A stretch of DNA of 64,000 bases from Ralstonia sp. A12. Its GTDB lineage: Bacteria > Pseudomonadota > Gammaproteobacteria > Burkholderiales > Burkholderiaceae. Location of the stretch: contig NZ_JSZO01000001.1 of NCBI RefSeq assembly GCF_000801955.1, positions 1 to 64,000 on the forward strand, read 5' to 3'. The notes beneath the pieces were generated by a model that was given only the letters and a program-made list of their open reading frames with translations, did not search any database and was not told the DNA's origin. Positions 52,194-60,659 of this stretch are shown here, piece by piece; within the stretch, counting starts at the first letter, position 1, and every line of letters begins with the position of its first letter. A program made the translations under genes and the position numbers.

Positions 52194-53132
52194 ATGACTA
52201 CAGCAACGGCTGCCGCATCATCAGTCACCATCGCCGAATCGCAGTTCGCCGATCTGCCCAACGGCACGCGGCTGCACTACGCCAGCGCCGGCAAGCGCGG
52301 TGCGCCGCTGATGCTGTTCGTGCACGGCTTTCCGGAGTTCTGGTACGAGTGGGAGGCACAGCTCGCGGCCTTTAGCGACACGCACTTTGCCGTGGCGCCT
52401 GACATGCGCGGCTACAACCTGTCGAGCAAGCCGGCAGCGGTGGAGGCGTATCGCCCCAAGCTGCTGGTGCAGGATCTAGCGCAGTTCATCACGGCGCTGG
52501 GGTATGAACGTGCCATCGTGGTCGCGCATGACTGGGGTGGGGCGATCTGCTGGAACCTTGCCATCCAGCATCCGGAGTTGGTTGAGCGATTGGTGATCGT
52601 CAATTCGCCGCATCCGTGGGTGTTTGCGAATGCGCTGCTGAGCGATCCAGCGCAGCAGGCTTCGTCGGCATACATGAACTGGTTGCGCCAGCCGGGCTCG
52701 GAAGAGGCGCTGGCCGCCAACGAATTCGAGAAGCTCGAAGGTTTCTTCCATGGCATGGGCCAGCCCGTGGCCGAGTGGTTCACGCCAGAGGTGCGAGCGC
52801 GTTATCACGCAGCCTGGAGCCGACCGGGTGAGGGCGGCTCGCATGGCCTGACAGGCGGTGTGAACTACTACCGCGCCTCGCCTTTGCACCCGCCCACCGA
52901 AGGTACTGCGCCGCTGCGCATCGATCAGATGCCGCCGGAGGCGTTTGTCGTGAAGATGCCCACGCTGGTGATCTGGGGTGAGATGGACATGGCGTTGCCC
53001 AAGGGCCTGCTCAACGGGCTGGAGCGCTTCATTCCGGATATGCGCCTGGAGCGCATTCCCAACGGCACGCACTGGGTCGTGCACGAACAGCCGGAGCGCA
53101 TCACTGCGCTGATCCGGCCATTCGTTTCGTAA
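52194..53132 (+). CDS. Alpha/beta hydrolase (epoxide hydrolase-like)
   Basis: This 312-residue hydrolase has oxyanion HGFPEFWYEW, nucleophile elbow VVAHDWGGAICWNL with Asp rather than Ser, and the terminal His in GTHWVVHEQP. Asp nucleophile with WGG is typical of epoxide hydrolases and haloalkane dehalogenases; the HGFP and cap residues favour epoxide hydrolase. It closes the plus-strand run of the catabolic region and is convergent with the iron alcohol dehydrogenase (9-base gap). A GST plus epoxide hydrolase pair suggests an electrophilic epoxide intermediate. Confidence 0.87.
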   Translation: MTTATAAASSVTIAESQFADLPNGTRLHYASAGKRGAPLMLFVHGFPEFWYEWEAQLAAFSDTHFAVAPDMRGYNLSSKPAAVEAYRPKLLVQDLAQFITALGYERAIVVAHDWGGAICWNLAIQHPELVERLVIVNSPHPWVFANALLSDPAQQASSAYMNWLRQPGSEEALAANEFEKLEGFFHGMGQPVAEWFTPEVRARYHAAWSRPGEGGSHGLTGGVNYYRASPLHPPTEGTAPLRIDQMPPEAFVVKMPTLVIWGEMDMALPKGLLNGLERFIPDMRLERIPNGTHWVVHEQPERITALIRPFVS

Positions 53133-53141
53133 CGTTCCCGC

Positions 53142-54290
53142 TTACATCGACTCCGCCAGCATGCGGCGGTAGTCATCTGCCGTGGCGATGCGCGGGTTGG
53201 TCTTGTGACAGTGGTCGAGCAGGGCACCTTCCACCACGTGCTCCAGCGCATCATCCGGCACACCCATCTGACGCAGGCCAGTCGGCAGGCCCAGGCGCGC
53301 CGTCAGGTCGTGCACGGCCTGGGCGAGGTCCGCACCAGCCGGCAGGTTCATCACGCGGCGCATACGCGCGTAGCGGTTGTCCCGCACCACCGTTTCCGCC
53401 GTCTCGTTAAAGCGCAGCACCGCCGGCAGCACCACCGCATTGAGCGTGCCGTGGTGTAGTCCGGTCTTGCCATTCACCTTCACGCCGCCCAGCGGGTGCG
53501 ATAGCGAATGCACGCACCCCAGCCCCTTCTGAAACGCCATCGCGCCCTGCATCGAGGCACTCATCATGTTCAGCCGCGCATCGCGGTCGGCGCCATCACG
53601 CGTGGCGCGCTCGATGTTGGCCCAGGCACGCTCCAGACCGTCCAGCGCGATACCGTCAGCGGGCGGGTTGAAGGCTGGGGCGAGGAAGGTCTCAATGCAA
53701 TGCGCGATGGCATCCATGCCGGTGGCCGCCGTGAGCGCTGGCGGCAGGCCGAGCGTCAACTCAGCGTCGCAGATGGCCGACTTGGGCAGCAGATGCCAAG
53801 AGTGGAAACCCAGCTTGCGACCGTCCTCTAGGATGAGGATCGCGCCGCGCGCCACCTCGCTGCCGGTGCCGGCGGTGGTGGGAATGGCGATCAGCGGCGC
53901 CGCCGCTTCCGTGATCTTCGTGCTGCCGCCCTCGATGGTGGCGTAGGTGGTGAGTGGCTCCGGGTGCGTCGCCGCAATGGCGATGCCCTTGGCCAGGTCG
54001 ATCGACGAGCCGCCACCGATGGCGATCAGCCCATCACAGCCCGCGTCCTTGTATTGCGCAGAGGCTTTCAACACCATCGCCTCGGTCGGGTTGGATGGCG
54101 TCTCGTCGAACACCGTGACGGGTAAGCCGCCCGTGGCATCGATGGCGCGCTGGGCGAGGCCCGCGGCAGCCACCCCCTTGTCCGTCACGATCATCGGCCG
54201 GCGGATGCCGACGCGAGCGCATTCGCTTTTCAGTTCGTTGACCGTGCCAAAGCCAAGGTGAACGTGGGTGAGATAGAAGATGAGGGCCAT
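53142..54290 (-). CDS. Iron-containing alcohol dehydrogenase
   Basis: This 382-residue enzyme starts at the ATG at 54290 (MALIFYLTHV) with GGAGACAAC just upstream. The cofactor site is GGGSSIDLAKGIAI, and metal ligands are in GMDAIAHCIETF, HSLSHPLGG and HHGTLNAVVLP, matching group III Fe-dependent alcohol dehydrogenases. It is NAD(P)-linked and oxidises an alcohol or reduces an aldehyde. It is divergent from the esterase at 54401 with an operator between them. Confidence 0.92.
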   Translation of the reverse strand: MALIFYLTHVHLGFGTVNELKSECARVGIRRPMIVTDKGVAAAGLAQRAIDATGGLPVTVFDETPSNPTEAMVLKASAQYKDAGCDGLIAIGGGSSIDLAKGIAIAATHPEPLTTYATIEGGSTKITEAAAPLIAIPTTAGTGSEVARGAILILEDGRKLGFHSWHLLPKSAICDAELTLGLPPALTAATGMDAIAHCIETFLAPAFNPPADGIALDGLERAWANIERATRDGADRDARLNMMSASMQGAMAFQKGLGCVHSLSHPLGGVKVNGKTGLHHGTLNAVVLPAVLRFNETAETVVRDNRYARMRRVMNLPAGADLAQAVHDLTARLGLPTGLRQMGVPDDALEHVVEGALLDHCHKTNPRIATADDYRRMLAESM

Positions 54291-54375
54291 GCGTTGTCTC
54301 CGGATGGTGTTGTCTGCATCGCCCGTCTTGTCCTGCGGGCGTGGTTCAATGGATACTCCGATGATAGCCAAATTA

Positions 54376-54387
54376 GAACGATCGTTC
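54376..54387. promoter_or_regulatory. Candidate fatty-acid-type operator B
   Basis: GAACGATCGTTC is a perfect 12-base palindrome, extended as TTAGAACGATCGTTCAGTTAA. On the minus strand it lies between a CTGAAC -35-like hexamer and, 17 bases later, TATCAT (-10), upstream of the iron alcohol dehydrogenase. On the plus strand it is 13 bases before the esterase start. It is the clearest of three related sites in the window. Confidence 0.62.
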
Positions 54388-54400
54388 AGTTAACGCCCTC

Positions 54401-55375
54401 ATGCAGTCCCCGTCTCTCGACCCGCACGTTGCCCAGTTGCTCGATCTGGTGGCGCGTGCCAAGCGTCCGCCGCTGAATGCGCTCGACCCCGCCGACGCCA
54501 AGATCGCCTACGAAAAGAGCAGCCCCATTGTCGACATCCCGACCATCCCGTTGGAGGCTGTGCATGACCTGACGGTCACGGCGCGCGATGGCTATGTCAT
54601 TCCGATCCGCACGTACGCGGCGCGCGAGGCAAGCTGGGCCGATCCGCTACCGTTGCTGGTGTACTTCCATGGCGGCGGCTTCACGGTGGGCAGCATCAAG
54701 ACGCACGACCAGCTCTGCCGGTCGCTCGCGGTCAAGTCTGGCGCGATGGTGCTGTCGGTCGATTACCGGCTCGGGCCGGATTGGAAATTCCCGACCGCAG
54801 CAAACGACGCCTTCGACGTGCTGCAGTGGGTGTTCGATGAAGCCGCCACGATCGGCGCCGACCCCACGCGCATCGCATTCGGTGGCGACAGCGCGGGCGG
54901 TACGCTGGCCGCTGTCACGGCCATTGAAGCTCGCAATTGTGGCTTTCAGCCCGTGCTGCAACTGTTGATCTACCCCGGCACCACCGCACGCGAGACCACT
55001 TCGTCGCACCGCGAATTCGCCGAGGGCTATCTGCTCACGCAGGAGATGATCCACTGGTTCTTCTCGCAATACCTGCGCACCGATGCCGACCGTGACGACT
55101 GGCGTTTCGCCCCGTTGGACGCGGGCGGCCACGGCGCAGACGTGAGCAGTGTGTGCCCCGCGTGGATTGCCGTGGCGGGCTTCGACCCGATTCGCGATGC
55201 CGGCATCGGCTACGCGAACAAACTGCGCGTCGCAAAGGTACCGGTCGAGCTCAAGATCTACGAAGGCATGATCCACGACTTCTTCAAGATCGGCCGCTTC
55301 GTGCCGGCCGTCGAAGACGCGCACCGGGATGCTGCCGACGCGCTGCGCCGCGCTTTCGGCACCGTGACTGAATAA
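54401..55375 (+). CDS. HSL-family esterase/lipase (Aes-like)
   Basis: This 324-residue hydrolase has the oxyanion motif YFHGGGFTVGS, nucleophile elbow GDSAGG, Asp in AGFDPIRDAG and His in MIHDFFKIG. That is the hormone-sensitive lipase group. It should cleave short acyl esters in the cytoplasm. No clear Shine-Dalgarno precedes the ATG. It is followed after 22 bases by a thioesterase and then a GNAT, in the same direction. Confidence 0.9.
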   Translation: MQSPSLDPHVAQLLDLVARAKRPPLNALDPADAKIAYEKSSPIVDIPTIPLEAVHDLTVTARDGYVIPIRTYAAREASWADPLPLLVYFHGGGFTVGSIKTHDQLCRSLAVKSGAMVLSVDYRLGPDWKFPTAANDAFDVLQWVFDEAATIGADPTRIAFGGDSAGGTLAAVTAIEARNCGFQPVLQLLIYPGTTARETTSSHREFAEGYLLTQEMIHWFFSQYLRTDADRDDWRFAPLDAGGHGADVSSVCPAWIAVAGFDPIRDAGIGYANKLRVAKVPVELKIYEGMIHDFFKIGRFVPAVEDAHRDAADALRRAFGTVTE

Positions 55376-55397
55376 GCCATAACGAGAGGAGACCGGC

Positions 55398-55835
55398 ATG
55401 GCGATCGAGGATTTCCGCCACAGCACGCCGCTGCGCGTGCGCTGGGCCGAAGTGGATGCGCAGCGCATCGTCTTCAACGGCCACTACCTGCTGTATGTCG
55501 ATGTCTGCATTACCGAGTACTGGCGCAGCATCGGCGTGCGGTATCCATTGGATGTGGTGGATACGTTTGGTGTCGATTTCTACGTGGTCAAATCCACGCT
55601 CGAATACCATGCGTCCGCGCGCTTTGATGATGAGCTGGATCTGCGCTGCCGCGTCGCGCGCCTGGGCCGCTCCAGCATGCGCTTTATCATCGAGATGTAT
55701 CGCGCAGACGAGCACCTCGTTACCGGCGAAGTCATCTATGTGTGCGCCGATCCGGCGACGCAGACCTCCGCGCCGATTCCCGACACGCTGCGCGATCGCA
55801 TTCTCAATTTTGAAGTCCTGAAGCCTGAATTCTGA
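55398..55835 (+). CDS. 4-hydroxybenzoyl-CoA thioesterase-family protein
   Basis: This 145-residue hotdog protein has RWAEVDAQRIVFNGHYL near residues 15-31, where Asp and the following FNGHY are the signature of 4HBT/YbgC-type acyl-CoA thioesterases, then VVKSTLEYHASARFDDELDL. It hydrolyses a short or aromatic acyl-CoA. It overlaps no neighbour but lies 9 bases before the GNAT start, so both are probably in the esterase operon. Confidence 0.88.
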   Translation: MAIEDFRHSTPLRVRWAEVDAQRIVFNGHYLLYVDVCITEYWRSIGVRYPLDVVDTFGVDFYVVKSTLEYHASARFDDELDLRCRVARLGRSSMRFIIEMYRADEHLVTGEVIYVCADPATQTSAPIPDTLRDRILNFEVLKPEF

Positions 55836-55844
55836 AAACTGAGC

Positions 55845-56297
55845 ATGACTGCCCCTGAATCTATCCGCCCGCTTGCTGGTGTTGAAGTCGACCGCTGGGA
55901 TGCCGTGCGCGAAGACGCGCGCGCCATCCGCTACGACGTGTTTGTCATTGAGCAGGGCGTGCCCGTCGAACTTGAATGGGATGAGTGGGACGACCAGTGC
56001 TGGCACGCCCTGGCACGTGACACGGCTGGCCGTGCGGTTGCCACCGGCCGTCTGCTACCTGACGGCCATATCGGCCGCATGGCGGTGCGCAAGGAAGCGC
56101 GCGGTACGGGCGTTGGCGCGCGCGTGCTGGATGCGTTGATCGACAAGGCCAAGTCGCTCGGTTACCCCGAACTGATCCTGAACGCGCAAACCCACGCCAT
56201 GCCGTTCTACACCCGCGCCGGCTTCGCGGCCGAGGGCGAGGAGTTTGAGGAGGCAGGCATTCCGCACTGGACCATGCGCCGCGTGCTTACACGTTGA
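55845..56297 (+). CDS. GNAT-family acetyltransferase
   Basis: This 150-residue N-acetyltransferase of the YjcF-like group has RYDVFVIEQGVPVELEWDEWDD, then the acetyl-CoA binding RMAVRKEARGTGVGARVL (Q/RxxGxG/A loop as ARGTGVG) and AQTHAMPFYTRAGFAAEG. It acetylates an amine of unknown identity. Its 3' end overlaps the 3' end of the LysR gene by 11 bases in a tail-to-tail arrangement. Confidence 0.88.
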   Translation: MTAPESIRPLAGVEVDRWDAVREDARAIRYDVFVIEQGVPVELEWDEWDDQCWHALARDTAGRAVATGRLLPDGHIGRMAVRKEARGTGVGARVLDALIDKAKSLGYPELILNAQTHAMPFYTRAGFAAEGEEFEEAGIPHWTMRRVLTR

Positions 56298-57192
56298 TTG
56301 CCACGGCGGCCCGCACAATCGCTGCGATGGCCGCCTGCGCTGCCGGCGATGCGGTTCTGCCGTGCAACCGCACAATCCCGGTAATTGACGGCGGCGATAG
56401 CCAACCCTTCACTGCCAGCCGTATGAGCGCACCGGACTCCAACTCCTCCCGTACCGCAGCGTCCGTTGCCCCCAGCACGGTGTCGGTGGTGAGTGCCACT
56501 GTCTTGAGCACGCCGTAGTTGTCGCATTCGAGCGCGATGCTGGCTTCCTGTCCTGCTGGCAGGCCCAACAGAGCGGCCAGTTCCACCTTGGACGGGCTCA
56601 GCAGCTTCGGCACGGCAATGCCGTATTCCCAGACTTCGCGCAGCGTGTGTTCGCGCTCCGCCAGCGGATGGCCGGCCCGCACATACAGGTGAGGTGGCTG
56701 GCCGCCGATCGGCTGGATATCCAGCGCGGCATCTTTCGGCATATCGCGCACATCGGCGGCGAAGAACTCGATGCTCTCCGTACGTAGGCTTTCCAGCAAC
56801 TGCACCCAGTTGCCGACTTCCATGCGCAGCGCCACCTGGGGATGCTGCTGCCGCAACTCACGCAGTGCCTGCGGCATCAGGGTGGCGGTCAGCAGCGGTC
56901 CCACGCCGAAGGCGGTGTCGCCCAGTTGGCTGTCGCGGTAGAGATCCACGTCGCGCTGTAGGCAACGCGCCTCGAACAGCAGCTTGCGTCCGCGAGCGAT
57001 CACGAATTCACCCGCGGCAGTGGGCCGCACGCCACCCACGTCCCGGTCGAACAGGCGGATGCCAAGGTCATCCTCAATGGCCTGGATGCTGCGGCTGAAG
57101 GCGGGCTGGCTCAGGTGCGCCAGCTCGGCAGCACGGGCGAAGTGCAGGGTGTCGGCCAGGGCAACGACGTGGCTCAGACGGCGTAAATCCAT
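56287..57192 (-). CDS. LysR-family transcriptional regulator
   Basis: This 301-residue LysR protein has a helix-turn-helix near residues 2-60 (FARAAELAHLSQPAFSRSIQAIEDDLGIRLF, ends given) and an effector-binding domain. It is divergent from the sterol-desaturase-like gene at 57305 with a 112-base spacer that holds an imperfect inverted repeat. Its likely target is that gene. The last 11 bases overlap the GNAT gene. Confidence 0.9.
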   Translation of the reverse strand: MDLRRLSHVVALADTLHFARAAELAHLSQPAFSRSIQAIEDDLGIRLFDRDVGGVRPTAAGEFVIARGRKLLFEARCLQRDVDLYRDSQLGDTAFGVGPLLTATLMPQALRELRQQHPQVALRMEVGNWVQLLESLRTESIEFFAADVRDMPKDAALDIQPIGGQPPHLYVRAGHPLAEREHTLREVWEYGIAVPKLLSPSKVELAALLGLPAGQEASIALECDNYGVLKTVALTTDTVLGATDAAVREELESGALIRLAVKGWLSPPSITGIVRLHGRTASPAAQAAIAAIVRAAVAINV

Positions 57193-57200
57193 GGTGTTGC

Positions 57201-57238
57201 GTCCATTGCATTGAACGGATGTTCATTATGCATTGGAC
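57201..57238. promoter_or_regulatory. Candidate LysR operator
   Basis: GTCCATTGCA (57201-57210) and TGCATTGGAC (57229-57238) form an inverted repeat with one mismatch around GAACGGATGTTC. The site lies 9 bases upstream of the LysR start codon, which fits an autoregulatory LysR site. Confidence 0.45.
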
Positions 57239-57304
57239 GCATTGAATCGACACTCCTAGGCTTGTCTCCACAAGAATTCGCAACAAAAGCGAGGAGACAC
57301 CCCG

Positions 57305-58189
57305 ATGAGTTCACAGCAGCAACTGCTCCTGATCAGCGCCTGCATCCTGGGCTTTGGCGCCATGGAGTTCGTCACCCGGCGCTACCAGGCCAGTGTCAGT
57401 GGCAAGGCCACCGCCAACGACGCGTGGCTGGAAGTGCTGATGTTCGTCAGCCTGGTTGCCGTCACTCAGCCGATTGCGCTGCTTGGCAGTAACGCGCTGT
57501 GTAACTGGCTGATGCCTGCGCAGCACAACGCCTGGGCCAATCTGCCCTGGTGGGCGATGACGGGCCTGCTGCTGATCGGTGATGACCTCACACAGTACCT
57601 TTGGCACCGCGCCTCGCATTCGCCGCTGCTGTGGCCGCTGCACCGTGCGCACCACAGCTCGTCGTACATGAGCGTGCGCATCACGTACCGCAACAACTTC
57701 TTCTACTACCTGATGATGCCGGGCCTGTGGATTGGCGGCGTGGCGGTGTACCTGGGGTTCGGCAGCGTCTACGGGGTGTATCTGGTGGTGAAGGTGGCAG
57801 TCATTCTCGGCGCGCACTGTGCCTGGCCGTGGGACGCGCCGCTGTACCGCATCCGTGCACTGCGCCCGCTGATGTGGGTGGTTGAGCGCACCATCTCCAC
57901 GCCGGCCACGCACTGGGCGCACCACGCGCTCACTAACGCAGACGGCATTGGCCACTACAAAGGCAATTTCGGCAACCTGCTGTTCTTCTGGGATGTGCTG
58001 TTCGGCACCGCCCACATCACGCGCAAGTACCCCGCGCAGATCGGCCTGCAGGATGACGTGCTGTTCGGGGAGGAGCGCTGGACTGCGCAGATGTTCTATC
58101 CGCTGGTGCAGTCCAAGCGCGAGCATTCGGCGCTGCGCCCGGGTGGTTATGGCTTTACGGAAGCGGACGCCGTGCAAGAGCAGGCGTAG
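57305..58189 (+). CDS. Sterol desaturase-family membrane protein
   Basis: This 294-residue membrane protein of the fatty acid hydroxylase superfamily has histidine motifs LWHRASHSPLL, LHRAHHSS and the distal HWAHHALTNADGIGHYKGNFG, which bind a di-iron centre. Hydrophobic segments lie near 5-22, 40-62, 80-100, and 140-180. It would hydroxylate or desaturate a lipid using O2. An atypical GAGGAGACACCCCG precedes the ATG. It is divergent from the LysR gene, a likely regulator. Confidence 0.88.
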   Translation: MSSQQQLLLISACILGFGAMEFVTRRYQASVSGKATANDAWLEVLMFVSLVAVTQPIALLGSNALCNWLMPAQHNAWANLPWWAMTGLLLIGDDLTQYLWHRASHSPLLWPLHRAHHSSSYMSVRITYRNNFFYYLMMPGLWIGGVAVYLGFGSVYGVYLVVKVAVILGAHCAWPWDAPLYRIRALRPLMWVVERTISTPATHWAHHALTNADGIGHYKGNFGNLLFFWDVLFGTAHITRKYPAQIGLQDDVLFGEERWTAQMFYPLVQSKREHSALRPGGYGFTEADAVQEQA

Positions 58190-58204
58190 CTCGTGTGGCC
58201 GGGC

Positions 58205-59020
58205 TTACGTATCGGCGTGCGTGACGGTATCGAGCACGCCGAGGTAGCGCGTCTCGCCAATCTGGCCTTGTGCATCGAAGCGGCGTTCGGTCACGTCGAA
58301 GCAGCCGTCGTGGCGGATACGCAGTACGGTGGTGGCACGCGTGCCATAGCGCGGCGAGCGGATGAACGCAGCAGACAGCAGTTTCTCCCACTCAGGCGCC
58401 ACGCCGGTTGCTGGTAGGGAGCGCGTGGGAGCTTCTCGTGTCTCAGCCATCAGATTGATGTAGCGCGCCACGTCCAGCGCGTTGCCGTGCCGGCCCGTAT
58501 CCGCAGCCAGCGCTTCGGCAAACGCCGCCATCCGGTGGCGCACCTTGAACCACGGCGTGTCGAGCAAGGCATTCGACAGCCCATACACGCCGGGCGCCAG
58601 CTTGCGCGGGGCATCTGCGCGGTTGCTGGTCCACCAGAGTTCGTCGCGCGTGGCGGTCAGCAGGTTGTAGCCGTTGTAGGCGCGGTCGCGCGCGGTGAGG
58701 CTGTCGAGATACGCCGGGATCGACGCCTCTTCGGCCATCAGAAAATTGGAGACCAACTCGCCGCGTGAACGCGCATCCGGGCGGCGCTCGGACGGCGCGC
58801 GGTAGTTGGTCAGCGCGGCAAAGCGGCCGTCGCGTGTCATCCCCATCCACGTGCCTGCGTGGCCGACCACCTGGGCCAGGTCCCGCCCAGCCAGCACGTT
58901 GGGCGCATCGCTCCACCACGCCAGCGGCGCGGCAGGGCGGTCATAGAATTCGTCCCGGTTGGCGGCCACCACCAGCGCATAGGCGGGGTGGGCGTGCCAG
59001 GCCGTGAGAATCAAACACAT
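58205..59020 (-). CDS. NRDE/TANGO2-family protein
   Basis: This 271-residue protein starts at the ATG at 59020 (MCLILTAWH). Cys2 follows the initiator Met and would be exposed as an N-terminal nucleophile, and the motif NRDEFYDRPAAPLAWW names the NRDE family. YGLSNALLDTPWFKVRHRM and SPRYGTRATTVLRI are further conserved. The family is linked to heme or lipid handling in eukaryotes (TANGO2) but the bacterial role is unknown. It is convergent with the membrane hydroxylase gene. Confidence 0.9.
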   Translation of the reverse strand: MCLILTAWHAHPAYALVVAANRDEFYDRPAAPLAWWSDAPNVLAGRDLAQVVGHAGTWMGMTRDGRFAALTNYRAPSERRPDARSRGELVSNFLMAEEASIPAYLDSLTARDRAYNGYNLLTATRDELWWTSNRADAPRKLAPGVYGLSNALLDTPWFKVRHRMAAFAEALAADTGRHGNALDVARYINLMAETREAPTRSLPATGVAPEWEKLLSAAFIRSPRYGTRATTVLRIRHDGCFDVTERRFDAQGQIGETRYLGVLDTVTHADT

Positions 59021-59150
59021 GAGCACTTCCTTTGAACATGCCGCGCGAGTGGTCAATGTGACGACCTGTGTCGCGAGGGCTTCGGCCAAGCATAGCAGCC
59101 AGCCGGACTTTTGCGATGACGATTACGTGGGTACGTCGCTAGCCGCGCAG

Positions 59151-59441
59151 TTAGCCATTTTCTAGATCGACGAAAAGCTCTGCATGGCGCTCGCCCGCGA
59201 CAAATTCACGCGGGCCGCCGGTCTCCCACAGGCCGGCCAGCGTGGCGGCAAAGGCGGGCGGGATGTCGTGATAGCACTCCATCCACGTGGCCTGGCCGTC
59301 GCGTAGTTCGGGCCGGCGCATGACGGTGCCGGTCACGCCTGTCGCTTCTTCCACGGTGTCGAGCCAGCGCTGCCAGCGCGGCAGGGCAGTGGCAGCGTCG
59401 CGCTCGGCGATGCGGAAGTAGACGAACAGGTGGTCAGCCAT
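59151..59441 (-). CDS. DUF4936-like small protein
   Basis: This 96-residue protein (MADHLFVYFRIAERD...) has an alpha/beta pattern and matches, from memory, a small family found in Burkholderiales. RPELRDGQATWMECYHDI and AGERHAELFVDLENG are the distinctive segments. No function is known. It is 32 bases downstream of ygfZ in the same direction, so possibly co-transcribed. Confidence 0.75.
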   Translation of the reverse strand: MADHLFVYFRIAERDAATALPRWQRWLDTVEEATGVTGTVMRRPELRDGQATWMECYHDIPPAFAATLAGLWETGGPREFVAGERHAELFVDLENG

Positions 59442-59473
59442 GGTGGGTGTCCGCTATGAGGTGCTTGGGCGCG

Positions 59474-60526
59474 TCAGGCGTCTTGCGCCACGGGAATCGT
59501 GTACGGCAGGTTCTGCAGCGTCAGCACCGGGCCATCAAATGTGGCAAGGTGGATGACGGTATCGAGCGCATCCAGCTTCAGCTCGACCAGCAGGTCAGTA
59601 CCGCCGTCTGGCGCCATCGCGGCGTTGACGACCATGCCGCACGGCTGGTTCGGATCGGCCGCGCTGTACACCTCGGCACCGGCAGAGGTGGGCGCCTGTA
59701 CGTGTGCACGCTGCATGCGCCGCTTGAGCGTGCCGCGATACTGGCTGCGCGCCACGATTTCCTGGCCGGGGTAGCAGCCCTTCTTGAAATCGACACCGCC
59801 CAGCAGCTCCAGATTCACCATCTGCGGCACGAACTGCTCTTGCGTGGGCAGGGTGATTTGCGGCACACCTGCCTGCAGGCTCAGCCAATCCCACACCTCG
59901 GTGCCAATCAGCGACAGGCGCGACGACAACGTCTTCCATGCGTGCTGGAAATGCTCGGCGTGCACCATCCATTGATAGCGCGGGCGGCCGTTTGCGTCAG
60001 GCAGGCGGATGACGGCGCCAACCTGCTGGCCCACCGTAGCTGGCTGCTGTGCAACGGCGTAGATGGCGTCCGCGCCGGTGTCCGATTCAGGCAGCACGGC
60101 GCCGGCTTCGCGCAAGGCATCGGCTGCATCCGGCCCGGCGACGCCGATGGCGATGAACTCGTCCATCGGCCGCAGCTTGGCCTTGGCGCGCAGCACGAAC
60201 ATCGACAAGCGCTTGGTGAGTGCGGGGGCGACCAGCTTGTCAGCCTGCAGCACGATCGTATCGGCCTGGCGCCACATCAGCAGCGTCGCCAGCAAGCGCC
60301 CCTTGGGCGAGCAGTAGCCGGCCAGACGTGCCTGGTTTGGCCCCAAACCCGTCACGGCGTTGGTCAGCTGGTTATGGAGAAATTCGGCCGCATCGGCGCC
60401 TTCAACGGCGATGCGCGCAAGATTGGTTGGCGCAGACAGCACGCTGCCGTGCGCGGCGGCGTCAAATTGGACGTCGAGCGGCGGAAAGCTGAGCGTATCG
60501 ACGAAATCCTGAAAAACGTCATTCAT
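59474..60526 (-). CDS. ygfZ: Folate-binding iron-sulfur cluster protein YgfZ
   Basis: This 350-residue protein starts at the ATG at 60526 (MNDVFQDFVD). The key motif KGCYPGQEIVARSQYRG identifies YgfZ; it is a T-protein-like fold that uses tetrahydrofolate and helps [4Fe-4S] protein maturation and repair. It is divergent from mltG, and a minus-strand TATAAT at 60562-60557 with spacing of about 30 bases to the start could be its promoter. The order ygfZ/mltG/tmk/holB is conserved in proteobacteria. Confidence 0.93.
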   Translation of the reverse strand: MNDVFQDFVDTLSFPPLDVQFDAAAHGSVLSAPTNLARIAVEGADAAEFLHNQLTNAVTGLGPNQARLAGYCSPKGRLLATLLMWRQADTIVLQADKLVAPALTKRLSMFVLRAKAKLRPMDEFIAIGVAGPDAADALREAGAVLPESDTGADAIYAVAQQPATVGQQVGAVIRLPDANGRPRYQWMVHAEHFQHAWKTLSSRLSLIGTEVWDWLSLQAGVPQITLPTQEQFVPQMVNLELLGGVDFKKGCYPGQEIVARSQYRGTLKRRMQRAHVQAPTSAGAEVYSAADPNQPCGMVVNAAMAPDGGTDLLVELKLDALDTVIHLATFDGPVLTLQNLPYTIPVAQDA

Positions 60527-60556
60527 GGTGTGCAGGCTGCCTGAGGTTGACCCGGT

Positions 60557-60562
60557 ATTATA
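60557..60562 (-). promoter_or_regulatory. Candidate -10 element for ygfZ
   Basis: TATAAT on the minus strand, 30 bases before the ygfZ ATG; no good -35 is seen at 17 bases. Confidence 0.4.
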
Positions 60563-60659
60563 TGAGGCTGTCTGAAGGGCAGTTTGTGCCCTCTCAACCC
60601 ATTTCAAGAGTGCGGGCAAGGCCATGGTCGGGCGGTTCCGCGCATAGATTCAAAACGCA

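Noticed and set aside
55398-56006. Minus-strand frame opposite thioesterase and GNAT
   Set aside because: Both plus-strand genes have clear family motifs and short, typical spacing.
57213-57224. GAACGGATGTTC as a fourth fatty-acid-type operator
   Set aside because: The centre spacing and flank differ from the three others and a LysR inverted repeat explains it better.
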